NCBI GenBank assembly: GCA_014379045.1
Contig: JACMMK010000488.1
Coordinates: forward strand, 1 to 22,599
From: Burkholderiales bacterium
Lineage (GTDB): Bacteria > Pseudomonadota > Gammaproteobacteria > Burkholderiales > CAIKXV01
DNA: 22,599 nucleotides
Direction of reading: 5' to 3'
In this document: positions 14,864 through 21,480 of the stretch, one piece after another
Layout: each line of letters opens with the position of its first letter
How positions within the stretch are numbered: position 1 is the stretch's first letter
Notes under the pieces: generated by a model
Database searches by the model: none
Seen by the model: only the letters and a program-made list of their open reading frames with translations
Told to the model about the DNA's origin: nothing
Position numbers and translations under genes: made by a program

Positions 14864-15502
14864 ATGATCTACGAAATCCGCACTTACGATCTGAAGCCCG
14901 GCTCGCAGGCCGAAGTCGAGAAGCGTTTCGGCGAAGCGTACGAGAAGCGCAAGAAGTTTTCCGAGCTCGCAGCGTTCTTCCATACCGAGATCGGTGCGCT
15001 GAACCAGATCATCCACATCTGGCCTTACGAAAGCATGGAAGAACGCACGAAGGTTCGCGCCGCCGCAGTTGCCGACAAGAGCTGGCCGCCGGACATCAAG
15101 GAGTTCACGCTCGCGATGCAGTCGGAAATCTACATGCCGTTCGCGTTCTCGCCGCCGTTGAAGCCAGGCAAGTTCGGTCCGATCTTCGAGATGCGCACCT
15201 ATACTTACCCCGGGGGCAAGCTGCCGTTGCTGATGGACAACTGGGAGCACGCGATTCCGGAGCGGATCAAGATGTCGCCCTGCCTTGCCATGTGGTACTC
15301 CGATCTCGGCCGGCTCAACAAGTTCATCCATATCTGGCCGTATGCATCGATGAACGAACGGATGGAGATGCGCGGCAAGGCGCAGGGCAGCGGCAACTGG
15401 CCGCCCAGCGCGAAGGCCAAGAAAGACGGCCGCGAGGGCGTCGCATACGTCGCGCAGGAGAACAAGATCGTCATGCCGTCGGCGTTCTCGCCGATTCAGT
15501 AG
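14864..15502 (+). CDS. NIPSNAP family protein, two tandem domains
   Basis: A 212-residue cytoplasmic protein with two NIPSNAP (dimeric alpha/beta barrel-like) domains. The first begins IYEIRTYDLKPG and includes NQIIHIWPYESMEER (47-61); the second begins IFEMRTYTYPGG (107-118) and includes NKFIHIWPYASMNERMEMR (152-170). Each half ends with a stretch like MPFAFSPP or MPSAFSPIQ. The halves are clearly related, so the gene comes from an internal duplication, as is usual in the family. Start ATG 14864 has a strong CGGAGGA site at 5 nt. NIPSNAP proteins are widespread, often beside catabolic genes, and have no established enzyme activity in bacteria. It is divergent from the methyltransferase-like gene and convergent with trmB. 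Confidence 0.93.
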   Translation: MIYEIRTYDLKPGSQAEVEKRFGEAYEKRKKFSELAAFFHTEIGALNQIIHIWPYESMEERTKVRAAAVADKSWPPDIKEFTLAMQSEIYMPFAFSPPLKPGKFGPIFEMRTYTYPGGKLPLLMDNWEHAIPERIKMSPCLAMWYSDLGRLNKFIHIWPYASMNERMEMRGKAQGSGNWPPSAKAKKDGREGVAYVAQENKIVMPSAFSPIQ

Positions 15503-15515
15503 CCCGGCCGACGGC

Positions 15516-15536
15516 ACCGGCGCTGCGTGCGCCGGT
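15516..15536. terminator. GC-rich hairpin between NIPSNAP and trmB
   Basis: ACCGGCGC (15516-15523), a 5-nt loop and GCGCCGGT (15529-15536) form an 8-bp perfect stem 14 nt past the NIPSNAP stop, between convergent genes. There is no T-run on either side, so it may be a factor-assisted or bidirectional terminator or a 3' end protector. Confidence 0.5.
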
Positions 15537-15596
15537 CCTAGGTACGAGAGCGGGCTCGGGCGCGCTCCTTCACTCGAACGCGTCTGGCCTCGCGGG

Positions 15597-16304
15597 CTAC
15601 TGCGAGGCGTTGCGCACGAACACGAGGTCGAACACGGCGTGCCCCAGCCGCACGCCGCGTTGTTCGAAGCGGGTCAGCGGACGATAGTCGGGGCGCGGCG
15701 CGTACGTCTTGGCGCTGTTGGCGAGCCGCGTTTCGGCGCTGAGCACAGACAGTATCTGCTGTGCATACTCTTCCCAGTCGGTGGCGACGTGCAGATAGCC
15801 GCCGGGCGCCAGACGCGAGGCGAGCAGCGAGACGAACGGTGCCTGCAGCAGGCGCCGCTTGTGATGCCGCGTCTTGTGCCAGGGGTCGGGAAAGAACACG
15901 TGCACCCCGGCCAGGCTCGCGGCATCGATCATGTCGCGCATCACCTCGACCGCGTCGTGTTGCACGACGCGTACGTTGCCGAGCGCGTTGCGTTCGATGC
16001 GGTCGAGCAAACTGCCGACGCCGGGGTTGTGCACTTCGATCCCGAGATAATCGAGGTGAGGATTCGCCTGCGCGATCTGCGCGGTGCCCTCGCCCATGCC
16101 GAATCCGATCTCGATGACCACCGGCGCAACCCGTCCGAACGCCTGCTGCATATCGAGCGGACCCTGTGCGTAGGGGATGCCGTAGCGGGGCAGCAACGCG
16201 TCGTAGGCGCGCTGCTGGGCCCGCGTGATGCGGCCCTGGCGCAACACATAACTGCGGATCCGCCGGTCCAGCAAGGCCGGTGGGTTGCTCGAGCCGGCGA
16301 TCAA
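15597..16304 (-). CDS. trmB: tRNA (guanine-N7-)-methyltransferase TrmB
   Basis: Methylates N7 of G46 in the variable loop of many tRNAs, using SAM. The 235-residue product has the N-terminal IRSYVLRQGRIT typical of beta/gamma TrmB, motif I VIEIGFGMGEGT (63-74), YLGIEVHNPGVG (87-97), the signature FFPDPWHKTRHHKRR (137-151) and HVATDWEEYAQQ (172-183), followed by the C-terminal TRFEQRG segment. The first start in frame is TTG 16304, which overlaps the thiG stop (TTGA, 4 nt), with AAGGCGG just upstream. No ATG or GTG occurs before the conserved region, so a TTG start with translational coupling to thiG is the simplest reading. It is the last gene of the thiS-thiG-trmB run. Confidence 0.95.
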   Translation of the reverse strand: MIAGSSNPPALLDRRIRSYVLRQGRITRAQQRAYDALLPRYGIPYAQGPLDMQQAFGRVAPVVIEIGFGMGEGTAQIAQANPHLDYLGIEVHNPGVGSLLDRIERNALGNVRVVQHDAVEVMRDMIDAASLAGVHVFFPDPWHKTRHHKRRLLQAPFVSLLASRLAPGGYLHVATDWEEYAQQILSVLSAETRLANSAKTYAPRPDYRPLTRFEQRGVRLGHAVFDLVFVRNASQ

Positions 16305-17116
16305 GCCGCCTTGCCCGCGGGCGCGATCAAGCCGACGCCGGGACTACTCGGTTCGGCACTGTAGAGCTTCTTCGGCATGCGTCCGGCGACGAAGGCCTCG
16401 CGTCCGGCCTCGACGGCTTTTTTCATCGCCGAGGCCATCAGCACCGGGTCGCGCGCCGCCGCGATCGCGGTGTTCATCAGCACGCCATCACAGCCGAGCT
16501 CCATCGCGATCGCCGCATCCGAAGCCGTGCCGACGCCGGCATCGACGATCACCGGCACCGTCGCATTGGAGATGATGATCTGCAGGTTCCACGGGTTCAG
16601 GATCCCCATGCCCGAACCGATCAGACTCGCCAGCGGCATCACCGCGACACAGCCGATCGCTTCGAGCTGTTTCGCCATGATCGGGTCGTCGCTGCAGTAG
16701 ACCATCACTTCGAAGCCGTCGCGCACCAGGGTCTCCGCCGCGCGCAGCGTCTCCGCCATGTTCGGATACAGCGTGTGCGGGTCGCCCAGAACCTCGAGCT
16801 TGCACAGCGTATGCCCATCGAGAAGTTCGCGCGCGAGCCGCAGCGTGCGCACCGCGTCGTCGGCACTGTAGCAGCCTGCGCTGTTGGGCAATATCGTGTA
16901 GCGCTCGGGCGGCAGGACATCGAGCAGGTTCGGCTCACCGGCGTTCTGTCCGATGTTGGTGCGACGGATCGCGACGGTGACGATCTCGGCGCCGCTCGCA
17001 TCGAGCGCGCGCCGCGTCTGGTCGAAATCGCTGTACTTGCCGGTGCCGACGAGCAGGCGCGAGCGGTAGGTGCGCGCGCCGATGCGAAAGTCGGGCAGGG
17101 CTGAGGGGAGGGGCAT
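16301..17116 (-). CDS. thiG: Thiazole synthase ThiG
   Basis: Builds the thiazole phosphate moiety of thiamine from deoxyxylulose 5-phosphate, dehydroglycine and the ThiS thiocarboxylate. The 271-residue protein is full length for the family (about 255-270). Visible landmarks are RLLVGTGKYSDF (20-31), the VTVAIRR strand (46-52), NSAGCYSADDAVR (78-90), LCKLEVLGD with the Schiff-base Lys106, VMVYCSDDP, MPLASLIGSGMG, VPVIVDAGVGTASDAAIAMELG and GVLMNTAIA, all in the expected order. ATG 17116 follows GGAG at 8 nt. It is 54 nt downstream of thiS and its stop overlaps the trmB start. No thiO, thiE or thiC is in the window, and I see no TPP riboswitch upstream of thiS. Confidence 0.97.
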   Translation of the reverse strand: MPLPSALPDFRIGARTYRSRLLVGTGKYSDFDQTRRALDASGAEIVTVAIRRTNIGQNAGEPNLLDVLPPERYTILPNSAGCYSADDAVRTLRLARELLDGHTLCKLEVLGDPHTLYPNMAETLRAAETLVRDGFEVMVYCSDDPIMAKQLEAIGCVAVMPLASLIGSGMGILNPWNLQIIISNATVPVIVDAGVGTASDAAIAMELGCDGVLMNTAIAAARDPVLMASAMKKAVEAGREAFVAGRMPKKLYSAEPSSPGVGLIAPAGKAA

Positions 17117-17170
17117 CGTGCAACTCCAGGTGGGCGGATGACGTCGAGGCGTTGGGCGCGACGCGCGCGC

Positions 17171-17431
17171 TCAGCCGCCGCCGACGGCGACGACGATCTC
17201 CAGCACATCGCCGTCGGCAAGCAGCGTCTCGGCGAGACGACTGCGGGGCACGATCTCGCCGTTGCGCTCGACGGCGACGCGCCGCGCACCGAGCGCGAGT
17301 GCCTCGACCAACGCCGCGCAGCTGAGCGGACGATCGAACTTGCGGGTCTCGCCGTTGACAGTCAGATGCAGCGGGGCGGCGACGACGGTGTCGGACGGCT
17401 GCTGGACTCGGGGGGAGCGTGCGGTTTCCAT
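17171..17431 (-). CDS. thiS: Sulfur carrier protein ThiS
   Basis: A small ubiquitin-like protein whose C-terminal Gly is adenylated and converted to a thiocarboxylate that donates sulfur to ThiG. The 86-residue product ends VVAVGGG, giving the required Gly-Gly tail. The core (21-86) reads LHLTVNGETRKFDRPLSCAALVEALAL, then VAVERNGEIVPRS and DGDVLEIVVAVGGG, as in the family. The first 18-20 residues exceed the usual length of about 66 and look unstructured; the only ATG is 17431, and no better internal start is evident. A weak GCGGGG precedes it. It is the first gene of the thiS-thiG-trmB run and diverges from tRNA-Gly across about 70 nt. Confidence 0.93.
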   Translation of the reverse strand: METARSPRVQQPSDTVVAAPLHLTVNGETRKFDRPLSCAALVEALALGARRVAVERNGEIVPRSRLAETLLADGDVLEIVVAVGGG

Positions 17432-17472
17432 CCCCGCATCTTATCGCTCGCTGCGCGCCTATGCGGAACGCA

Positions 17473-17478
17473 TATAAT
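17473..17478 (+). promoter_or_regulatory. -10 box of the tRNA-Gly promoter
   Basis: A perfect TATAAT lies 22 nt upstream of the first base of tRNA-Gly. No good -35 is present at 17 nt (the region reads GCTGCG), so this is mainly a -10 call. In this GC-rich sequence an exact TATAAT so placed is unlikely to be chance. Confidence 0.65.
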
Positions 17479-17500
17479 CGACCGGGTGGATCGAAGCCGT

Positions 17501-17574
17501 GCGGGCGTAGTTCAATGGTAGAACGAAAGCTTCCCAAGCTCTAGACGTGGGTTCGATTCCCATCGCCCGCTCCA
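17501..17574 (+). tRNA. tRNA-Gly (anticodon CCC)
   Basis: A 74-nt gene with encoded CCA (17572-17574). The acceptor stem GCGGGCG pairs with CGCCCGC; the D arm is GTTC/GAAC; the anticodon loop is TTCCCAA with CCC at 17533-17535; the T arm contains GGGTTCGATTCCC. It closely matches E. coli glyU, the GGG-reading glycine tRNA. The anticodon stem AAAGC/GCTCT has an A-C mismatch at the second pair (28-42), where E. coli has G-C. It lies divergent from thiS and convergent with a VPLPA-CTERM gene. Confidence 0.96.
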
Positions 17575-17593
17575 CCGGCCCCCGGCACGAATA

Positions 17594-17616
17594 CGCCGGA
17601 TCGTGATGACCCGGCG
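17594..17616 (+). terminator. Weak hairpin after tRNA-Gly
   Basis: CGCCGG (17594-17599) and CCGGCG (17611-17616) can form a 6-bp stem with an 11-nt loop, 20 nt past the tRNA. There is no T-run of note. It could end the tRNA transcript or the convergent gene. Low confidence. Confidence 0.3.
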
Positions 17617-17651
17617 CCTTCGTGAGTGGCTCGATGCTTCAGCCGCTGAGG

Positions 17652-18344
17652 CTACGGCTTGCGGCGGCTGGTGAAGCCGAGCGCAGCCAGGCCCGACAAC
17701 AGCATCCAGCCAGCCGCAGGCAGCGGGATCACCGTCGTCGCGGTATTCACCGTGCCTGTGAACTGCAGGTCGCGGTCGAAGTTGCCGCCGACGAAGTAGG
17801 CGGTGAGCCGCGTGGTGCCGCCGGTGCCCGTGGGGCTTCCGTTGGCCGCGGTGGTGCCGAGCGCGGACACCCTGAACTCGACCGCGCCGGTGACGTCGGG
17901 CAGCGCCGTCAGATCGACTACCGTGTTCACGAAGTTCGTCCCCGGAGCCTGATTGAACGTGAACAGCGGCGAGGCGAACGAATCGACGCTGTAGAAGAGG
18001 CCGAGCGAGCCGGGTCCGGTCGCCGAAGAGCGCGTGCCGATGAACAGACTCTCGAGGTTCACACTGACGCCCGGCGCCGCGGTGAAACCGAGGCTGAAAT
18101 AATCCGTCGCCTGCGCGGTCCAGCCGCTGGCGCTGATCGAATTGCCTGCAGCGGATGGCGTCAGCCCCGCGCCGCGCGTCAGATCGAGCCCGGTGATGCC
18201 GGGGGCGACGGCGGTCGGCGACGTGGACACCTGGTTGCCGGGTTCCCCGGCCAGATCCCATGAAACGATGGTCACGGCATTGGCAGATACCGCCGCCAGC
18301 AGCGTGGTGGCGAGCAGGGCCGTGTTCAACGACGTCTTGATCAT
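17652..18344 (-). CDS. VPLPA/PEP-CTERM exosortase-sorted surface protein, second
   Basis: A 230-residue exported protein. ATG 18344 follows GGAGGA at about 6 nt and starts a signal peptide (MIKTSLNTALLATTLLAA.., ending near SANA, about 22). The mature part begins VTIVSWDLAGEPGNQ and is rich in Thr, Ser, Gly and Asn, consistent with a beta-sandwich; I see no catalytic motif. The C-terminal tag is VIPLPAAGWMLLSGLAALG followed by a basic SRRKP end: a VPLPA-type PEP-CTERM sorting signal. Apart from the tag it shows no obvious similarity to the protein at 4430-5242, as expected for a family united by its sorting signal. It is downstream of the cupin gene on the same strand (147 nt) and convergent with tRNA-Gly. 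Confidence 0.9.
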   Translation of the reverse strand: MIKTSLNTALLATTLLAAVSANAVTIVSWDLAGEPGNQVSTSPTAVAPGITGLDLTRGAGLTPSAAGNSISASGWTAQATDYFSLGFTAAPGVSVNLESLFIGTRSSATGPGSLGLFYSVDSFASPLFTFNQAPGTNFVNTVVDLTALPDVTGAVEFRVSALGTTAANGSPTGTGGTTRLTAYFVGGNFDRDLQFTGTVNTATTVIPLPAAGWMLLSGLAALGFTSRRKP

Positions 18345-18491
18345 GATGTTCCTCCGAGGGGTGCAGGCATGCGAAAAGATCCGCAAGCCATTAGACCCGA
18401 CCGCCGTTAATCGGCGATGACATCGGACTACCCGGATTCGCGCGCCGCGCTGACGCTACGCGCGCGCGGACGAGGCGCACGGCAGTCGCGT

Positions 18492-18896
18492 CTACAGCAG
18501 TTCGGTGTCGTCGTGCGAATACGCGGGCGAACACGCGCAGAGCAGGCGAAGGTCGGCATCACCGGTGTTCTCCAGACGATGCGCGCTGCCGGGGGCGATG
18601 CAGACGGTATCGCCGGCCGCCACCTCGAACACGCTGCTGCCCAGCGTCATCACGCCGTGCCCGGCGGTGAAGTGATAGATCTCCTCGGTACGCTGATGCC
18701 GGTGCAGCAGCGTGCGCGCTCCCGGCGCAACCGTCGCCTCGGCGAGGCTCTGCCGGGCATTGCCATGCACGTCGGGATGCATCAGTTCACGGATCACCGA
18801 GCCGTCGCGTGTGAGATACGGCGCGACGCTGTCGTACGCGGAGCGGATCGGCAGGTGGGTCCGATCGTGAATCGGATCGTGACTCGGATCGTTCAT
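18492..18896 (-). CDS. Small cupin domain protein (134 aa)
   Basis: A single-domain cupin_2 protein. Motif 1 is LLHRHQRTEEIYHFTAGHG with ligands His65, His67 and Glu71 or Glu72; motif 2 is IAPGSAHRLENTG with His106, so a metal site is likely intact. The sequence after residue 20 (YDSVAPYLTRDGSVIRELMHPD) resembles the usual N-terminus of this subgroup. Residues 3-14 form a four-residue repeat (DPSH, DPIH, DRTH) encoded by a 12-bp DNA repeat and are probably a lineage-specific extension. The ribosome site before ATG 18896 is weak. It diverges from asmA. Function unknown; relatives are often placed as mannose-6-phosphate isomerase-like or sugar-binding cupins without proof. Confidence 0.87.
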   Translation of the reverse strand: MNDPSHDPIHDRTHLPIRSAYDSVAPYLTRDGSVIRELMHPDVHGNARQSLAEATVAPGARTLLHRHQRTEEIYHFTAGHGVMTLGSSVFEVAAGDTVCIAPGSAHRLENTGDADLRLLCACSPAYSHDDTELL

Positions 18897-18993
18897 CGTG
18901 GCTGACCCGGTTTGCCGGGCGTGCTTCCAGGCAGGCGATGGTAGCGCGCGGCGGCACCACGCCGGTTCCTGGTACCGCCCCGGTTAGAATCCG

Positions 18994-21480
18994 TTGCAAC
19001 GACCCAGCCAACCCTTGCGGTTGCCCCACCCCTTGGCCGAGACACGACGCATCACGGTTTCCCCCACGCGGCGCATCGAGTTCAGGCGGTGGCTGCGCAT
19101 TGCGTCGATCGTCGTCGGATCGGTGCTCGCCTTGATGGTCGCCGCGGGCGTATGGATCGCTGCGACCTTCGATGCCAATGCCTACAAGCCGTGGTTGATG
19201 GAACAGGTGCGTGAGCGCTACCAGCGCACGCTCGTGCTCGACGGTGACATCCGTGTGTCGTGGTTGCCGACGATCCGCGCCGAGGTGGGTCGGGCCAGCC
19301 TGTCCGAGCGCGCCGGCTCGAGCGGGTCGGCCACCGAGTTCGCCGTGGCGGAGCGTCTGCGTTTCGCGCTCGCGCTCTGGCCGCTGCAGCAGCGTCGGGT
19401 CGAGGTGAAGGAGCTGTCGGCCACGGGACTGCGCATCACGCTGATCACCAGACGCGACGGCTCACGCAATTTCGACGACCTGCTCGACTCGGATCGAGCG
19501 GCGGGCAAGGTGCCGGCGCCGCCAGGAGCAGCGACGTCAGCCCCTGCGCAGCCGGTTCGGCTGGACATCTCGAGGATCGTGATCGAGAACGGGCAACTCG
19601 CCGTTCGCGACGAGCGCGCGGGCACCGGCCTCGAGGTGTCGGCGCTCGAGTTGACGTCCGGGCGCCTGGGCGGGAACAGCGCCGACCCGTTTGCGGTGTC
19701 CGCGACGGTGAAGTCGTCCGCGCCGGCGTTCGACCTGCGGATCGAGGCGAAGGGCCGATTGCTGGTGGACATCGAAGCTGCGCGCTTCGGTGCGAGCGCG
19801 CTCGCGGGCGGCGCGGTCGGAAACTACGGGGGTGTGCCGCTCGATCTGAAGCTCGAACTGCCGGAACTGCTCGCGGCACCGAAAGCGCTGCAGGTCAACC
19901 GGCTGAAACTGAGCGCGCGCCTCGGCGACGCCCGCTCCACGACGATCATCGAAGCGACGCTCCCCGCATTGACGGTGAAGGACGGCGCGTTCGGCGGTGC
20001 CAATCTGGGCGTGGTCATCGACCGCAAGTCGGCCACCGACACGCTCAACGTGCGCATCGGTGCGCCGCTCGAGGGACTGCTTTCCGATTCGAGCGCGCTG
20101 CCGCGACGAATCGACGCGCGCGAGATCAAGGCCGACATGGAAGGCAAGCTCGGCGGCAAGACGGTGCAGGGGCAGGCGCGTGCGCAGTTCTCGGCCGACC
20201 TCGCTGCGGGCCGGTACGAGTTGACGAAGCTTGCGCTGAAGGCGACGCTGTTCGGGCTGGATGCGCCGGTGCGCGATGTCACGGTCGCGCTCAACGGCAG
20301 CGCTGCGTACGAGGGCTCAGCGGGCAGGCAACCCACGAGCTCCGCCAGCATCGATGGGCGGGTGAACGAGACCGCGCTGCGCGCGCGCTTCACCCGCAGC
20401 GGTGCGACCGGACCGATCGTGTTCGATGTCGAGGCCGACCAGTTCGATCTCGATCGCTACCTTCAGTCGAACACCGCGACCAGTGCCGGGGGTGGCGCAA
20501 CGGCGAAGGGTGGCGTCAAGGCCGAGGCGCCGCTCGACTTCGATTTCCTAGACGGCCTCGAACTCGGCGGCGTGTTGCGCGTCGGCGCGTTGAAGGCGAT
20601 CGGCGTGCGTGCCAACAACGTACGTGTGGAAGTGAAGGTCTCGGCCGGTCGGCTCGACCTGGCGCCGATTGCGGCGTCGCTGTATTCGGGTCGACTCGAC
20701 GGCGCGCTGAGCCTGATCGACGCGAAGCCGCCGCGGGTCGCGCTGCGCCAGCAGTTGCGCGCGGTGCAGGTCGGACCGCTGCTCGCGGATGCGGCGAATC
20801 TCGACCTGATCGAAGGTCGCGGCGATGTGCGCCTCGACATCACGACGCAGGGAACGTCGGTCGACGCGTTCAAGCGCGCGCTCGACGGGTCGGCGTCGAT
20901 CAGCCTCGCCGACGGGTCCCTGCGCGGCGTGAACATCGCGGGCGTGTTGCGCGAGGCACGTACCCGCCTCGAGCAGGCACGGGGTCGCCAGGTGCAGCCG
21001 TCGGCGGCCACCGAGAAAACCGATTTCTCCGAGTTGAAGGCGAGTTTTGCGATCCGCGGCGGGGTCGCGCGCAACAGCGATCTGTCGCTGAAGTCGCCGC
21101 TGTTGCGCGCGGGCGGCGCGGGCTCGCTCGACATCGGCGCGGGCACCGTCGACTATCTGTTGCGCCCGACCATCGTCGGTTCGCTGGGCGGGCAGGGCGG
21201 GCGCGAGGCCTCGGCTCTGCGCGGGGTGACGGTGCCGGTGCGCATCAGCGGACCGTTCGCGCAACTGCAGTACGATTTCGATCTGCAGTCGACACTGGTC
21301 GATACGGCGCGGCAGGAACTGCAGCGGCGCGCGACCGACCTGTTGCGTGACCGGCTGCCCGGAGTCAACCCGGGCGGCGGCGCACCGGCCGACGGCAAGA
21401 CCGGGGGCAGCGCACCGGGTAGCAAGGGCGACGGCAGACCCGCGCCGATCGATCTGCTCAAGGGAATTTTCGGGCGGTGA
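18994..21480 (+). CDS. AsmA family protein
   Basis: A long inner-membrane-anchored protein of the AsmA family (828 residues), related to AsmA, YhdP and TamB, large proteins tied to phospholipid transport and outer-membrane homeostasis. One transmembrane segment lies near 34-57 (WLRIASIVVGSVLALMVAAGVWIAA), followed directly by FDANAYKPWLMEQVRERYQRTLVLDGDIR, the family's N-terminal signature. The rest is a periplasmic beta-rich body, with the C-terminal AsmA domain at roughly 500-790 and a Gly/Pro-rich tail ending LLKGIFGR. No ATG precedes the membrane segment; the candidates are TTG codons at 18994, 19015, 19021 and 19033, none with a clear ribosome site, so the start is uncertain. A TAGAAT -10-like box lies just upstream of 18994. 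The stop overlaps the mutY start. Confidence 0.93.
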   Translation: MQRPSQPLRLPHPLAETRRITVSPTRRIEFRRWLRIASIVVGSVLALMVAAGVWIAATFDANAYKPWLMEQVRERYQRTLVLDGDIRVSWLPTIRAEVGRASLSERAGSSGSATEFAVAERLRFALALWPLQQRRVEVKELSATGLRITLITRRDGSRNFDDLLDSDRAAGKVPAPPGAATSAPAQPVRLDISRIVIENGQLAVRDERAGTGLEVSALELTSGRLGGNSADPFAVSATVKSSAPAFDLRIEAKGRLLVDIEAARFGASALAGGAVGNYGGVPLDLKLELPELLAAPKALQVNRLKLSARLGDARSTTIIEATLPALTVKDGAFGGANLGVVIDRKSATDTLNVRIGAPLEGLLSDSSALPRRIDAREIKADMEGKLGGKTVQGQARAQFSADLAAGRYELTKLALKATLFGLDAPVRDVTVALNGSAAYEGSAGRQPTSSASIDGRVNETALRARFTRSGATGPIVFDVEADQFDLDRYLQSNTATSAGGGATAKGGVKAEAPLDFDFLDGLELGGVLRVGALKAIGVRANNVRVEVKVSAGRLDLAPIAASLYSGRLDGALSLIDAKPPRVALRQQLRAVQVGPLLADAANLDLIEGRGDVRLDITTQGTSVDAFKRALDGSASISLADGSLRGVNIAGVLREARTRLEQARGRQVQPSAATEKTDFSELKASFAIRGGVARNSDLSLKSPLLRAGGAGSLDIGAGTVDYLLRPTIVGSLGGQGGREASALRGVTVPVRISGPFAQLQYDFDLQSTLVDTARQELQRRATDLLRDRLPGVNPGGGAPADGKTGGSAPGSKGDGRPAPIDLLKGIFGR

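Noticed and set aside
17432..17500. TPP riboswitch upstream of thiS
   Set aside because: The gap to the divergent tRNA promoter is only about 70 nt and lacks the conserved CTGAGA-type core; too short for a thi-box.
17501..17574. tRNA-Gly as an integration site for a mobile element
   Set aside because: No integrase, no repeated tRNA 3' end and no change in composition were seen next to it.
18402..18416. Small inverted repeat CGCCG/CGGCG between the cupin and VPLPA-CTERM genes
   Set aside because: Only 5 bp of stem with no T-run; expected by chance in such GC-rich DNA.
19260..21350. 696-codon plus-strand open frame inside asmA in another frame
   Set aside because: Extremely Arg/Gly/Ala-rich frame-shifted reading of the AsmA gene; no motif.
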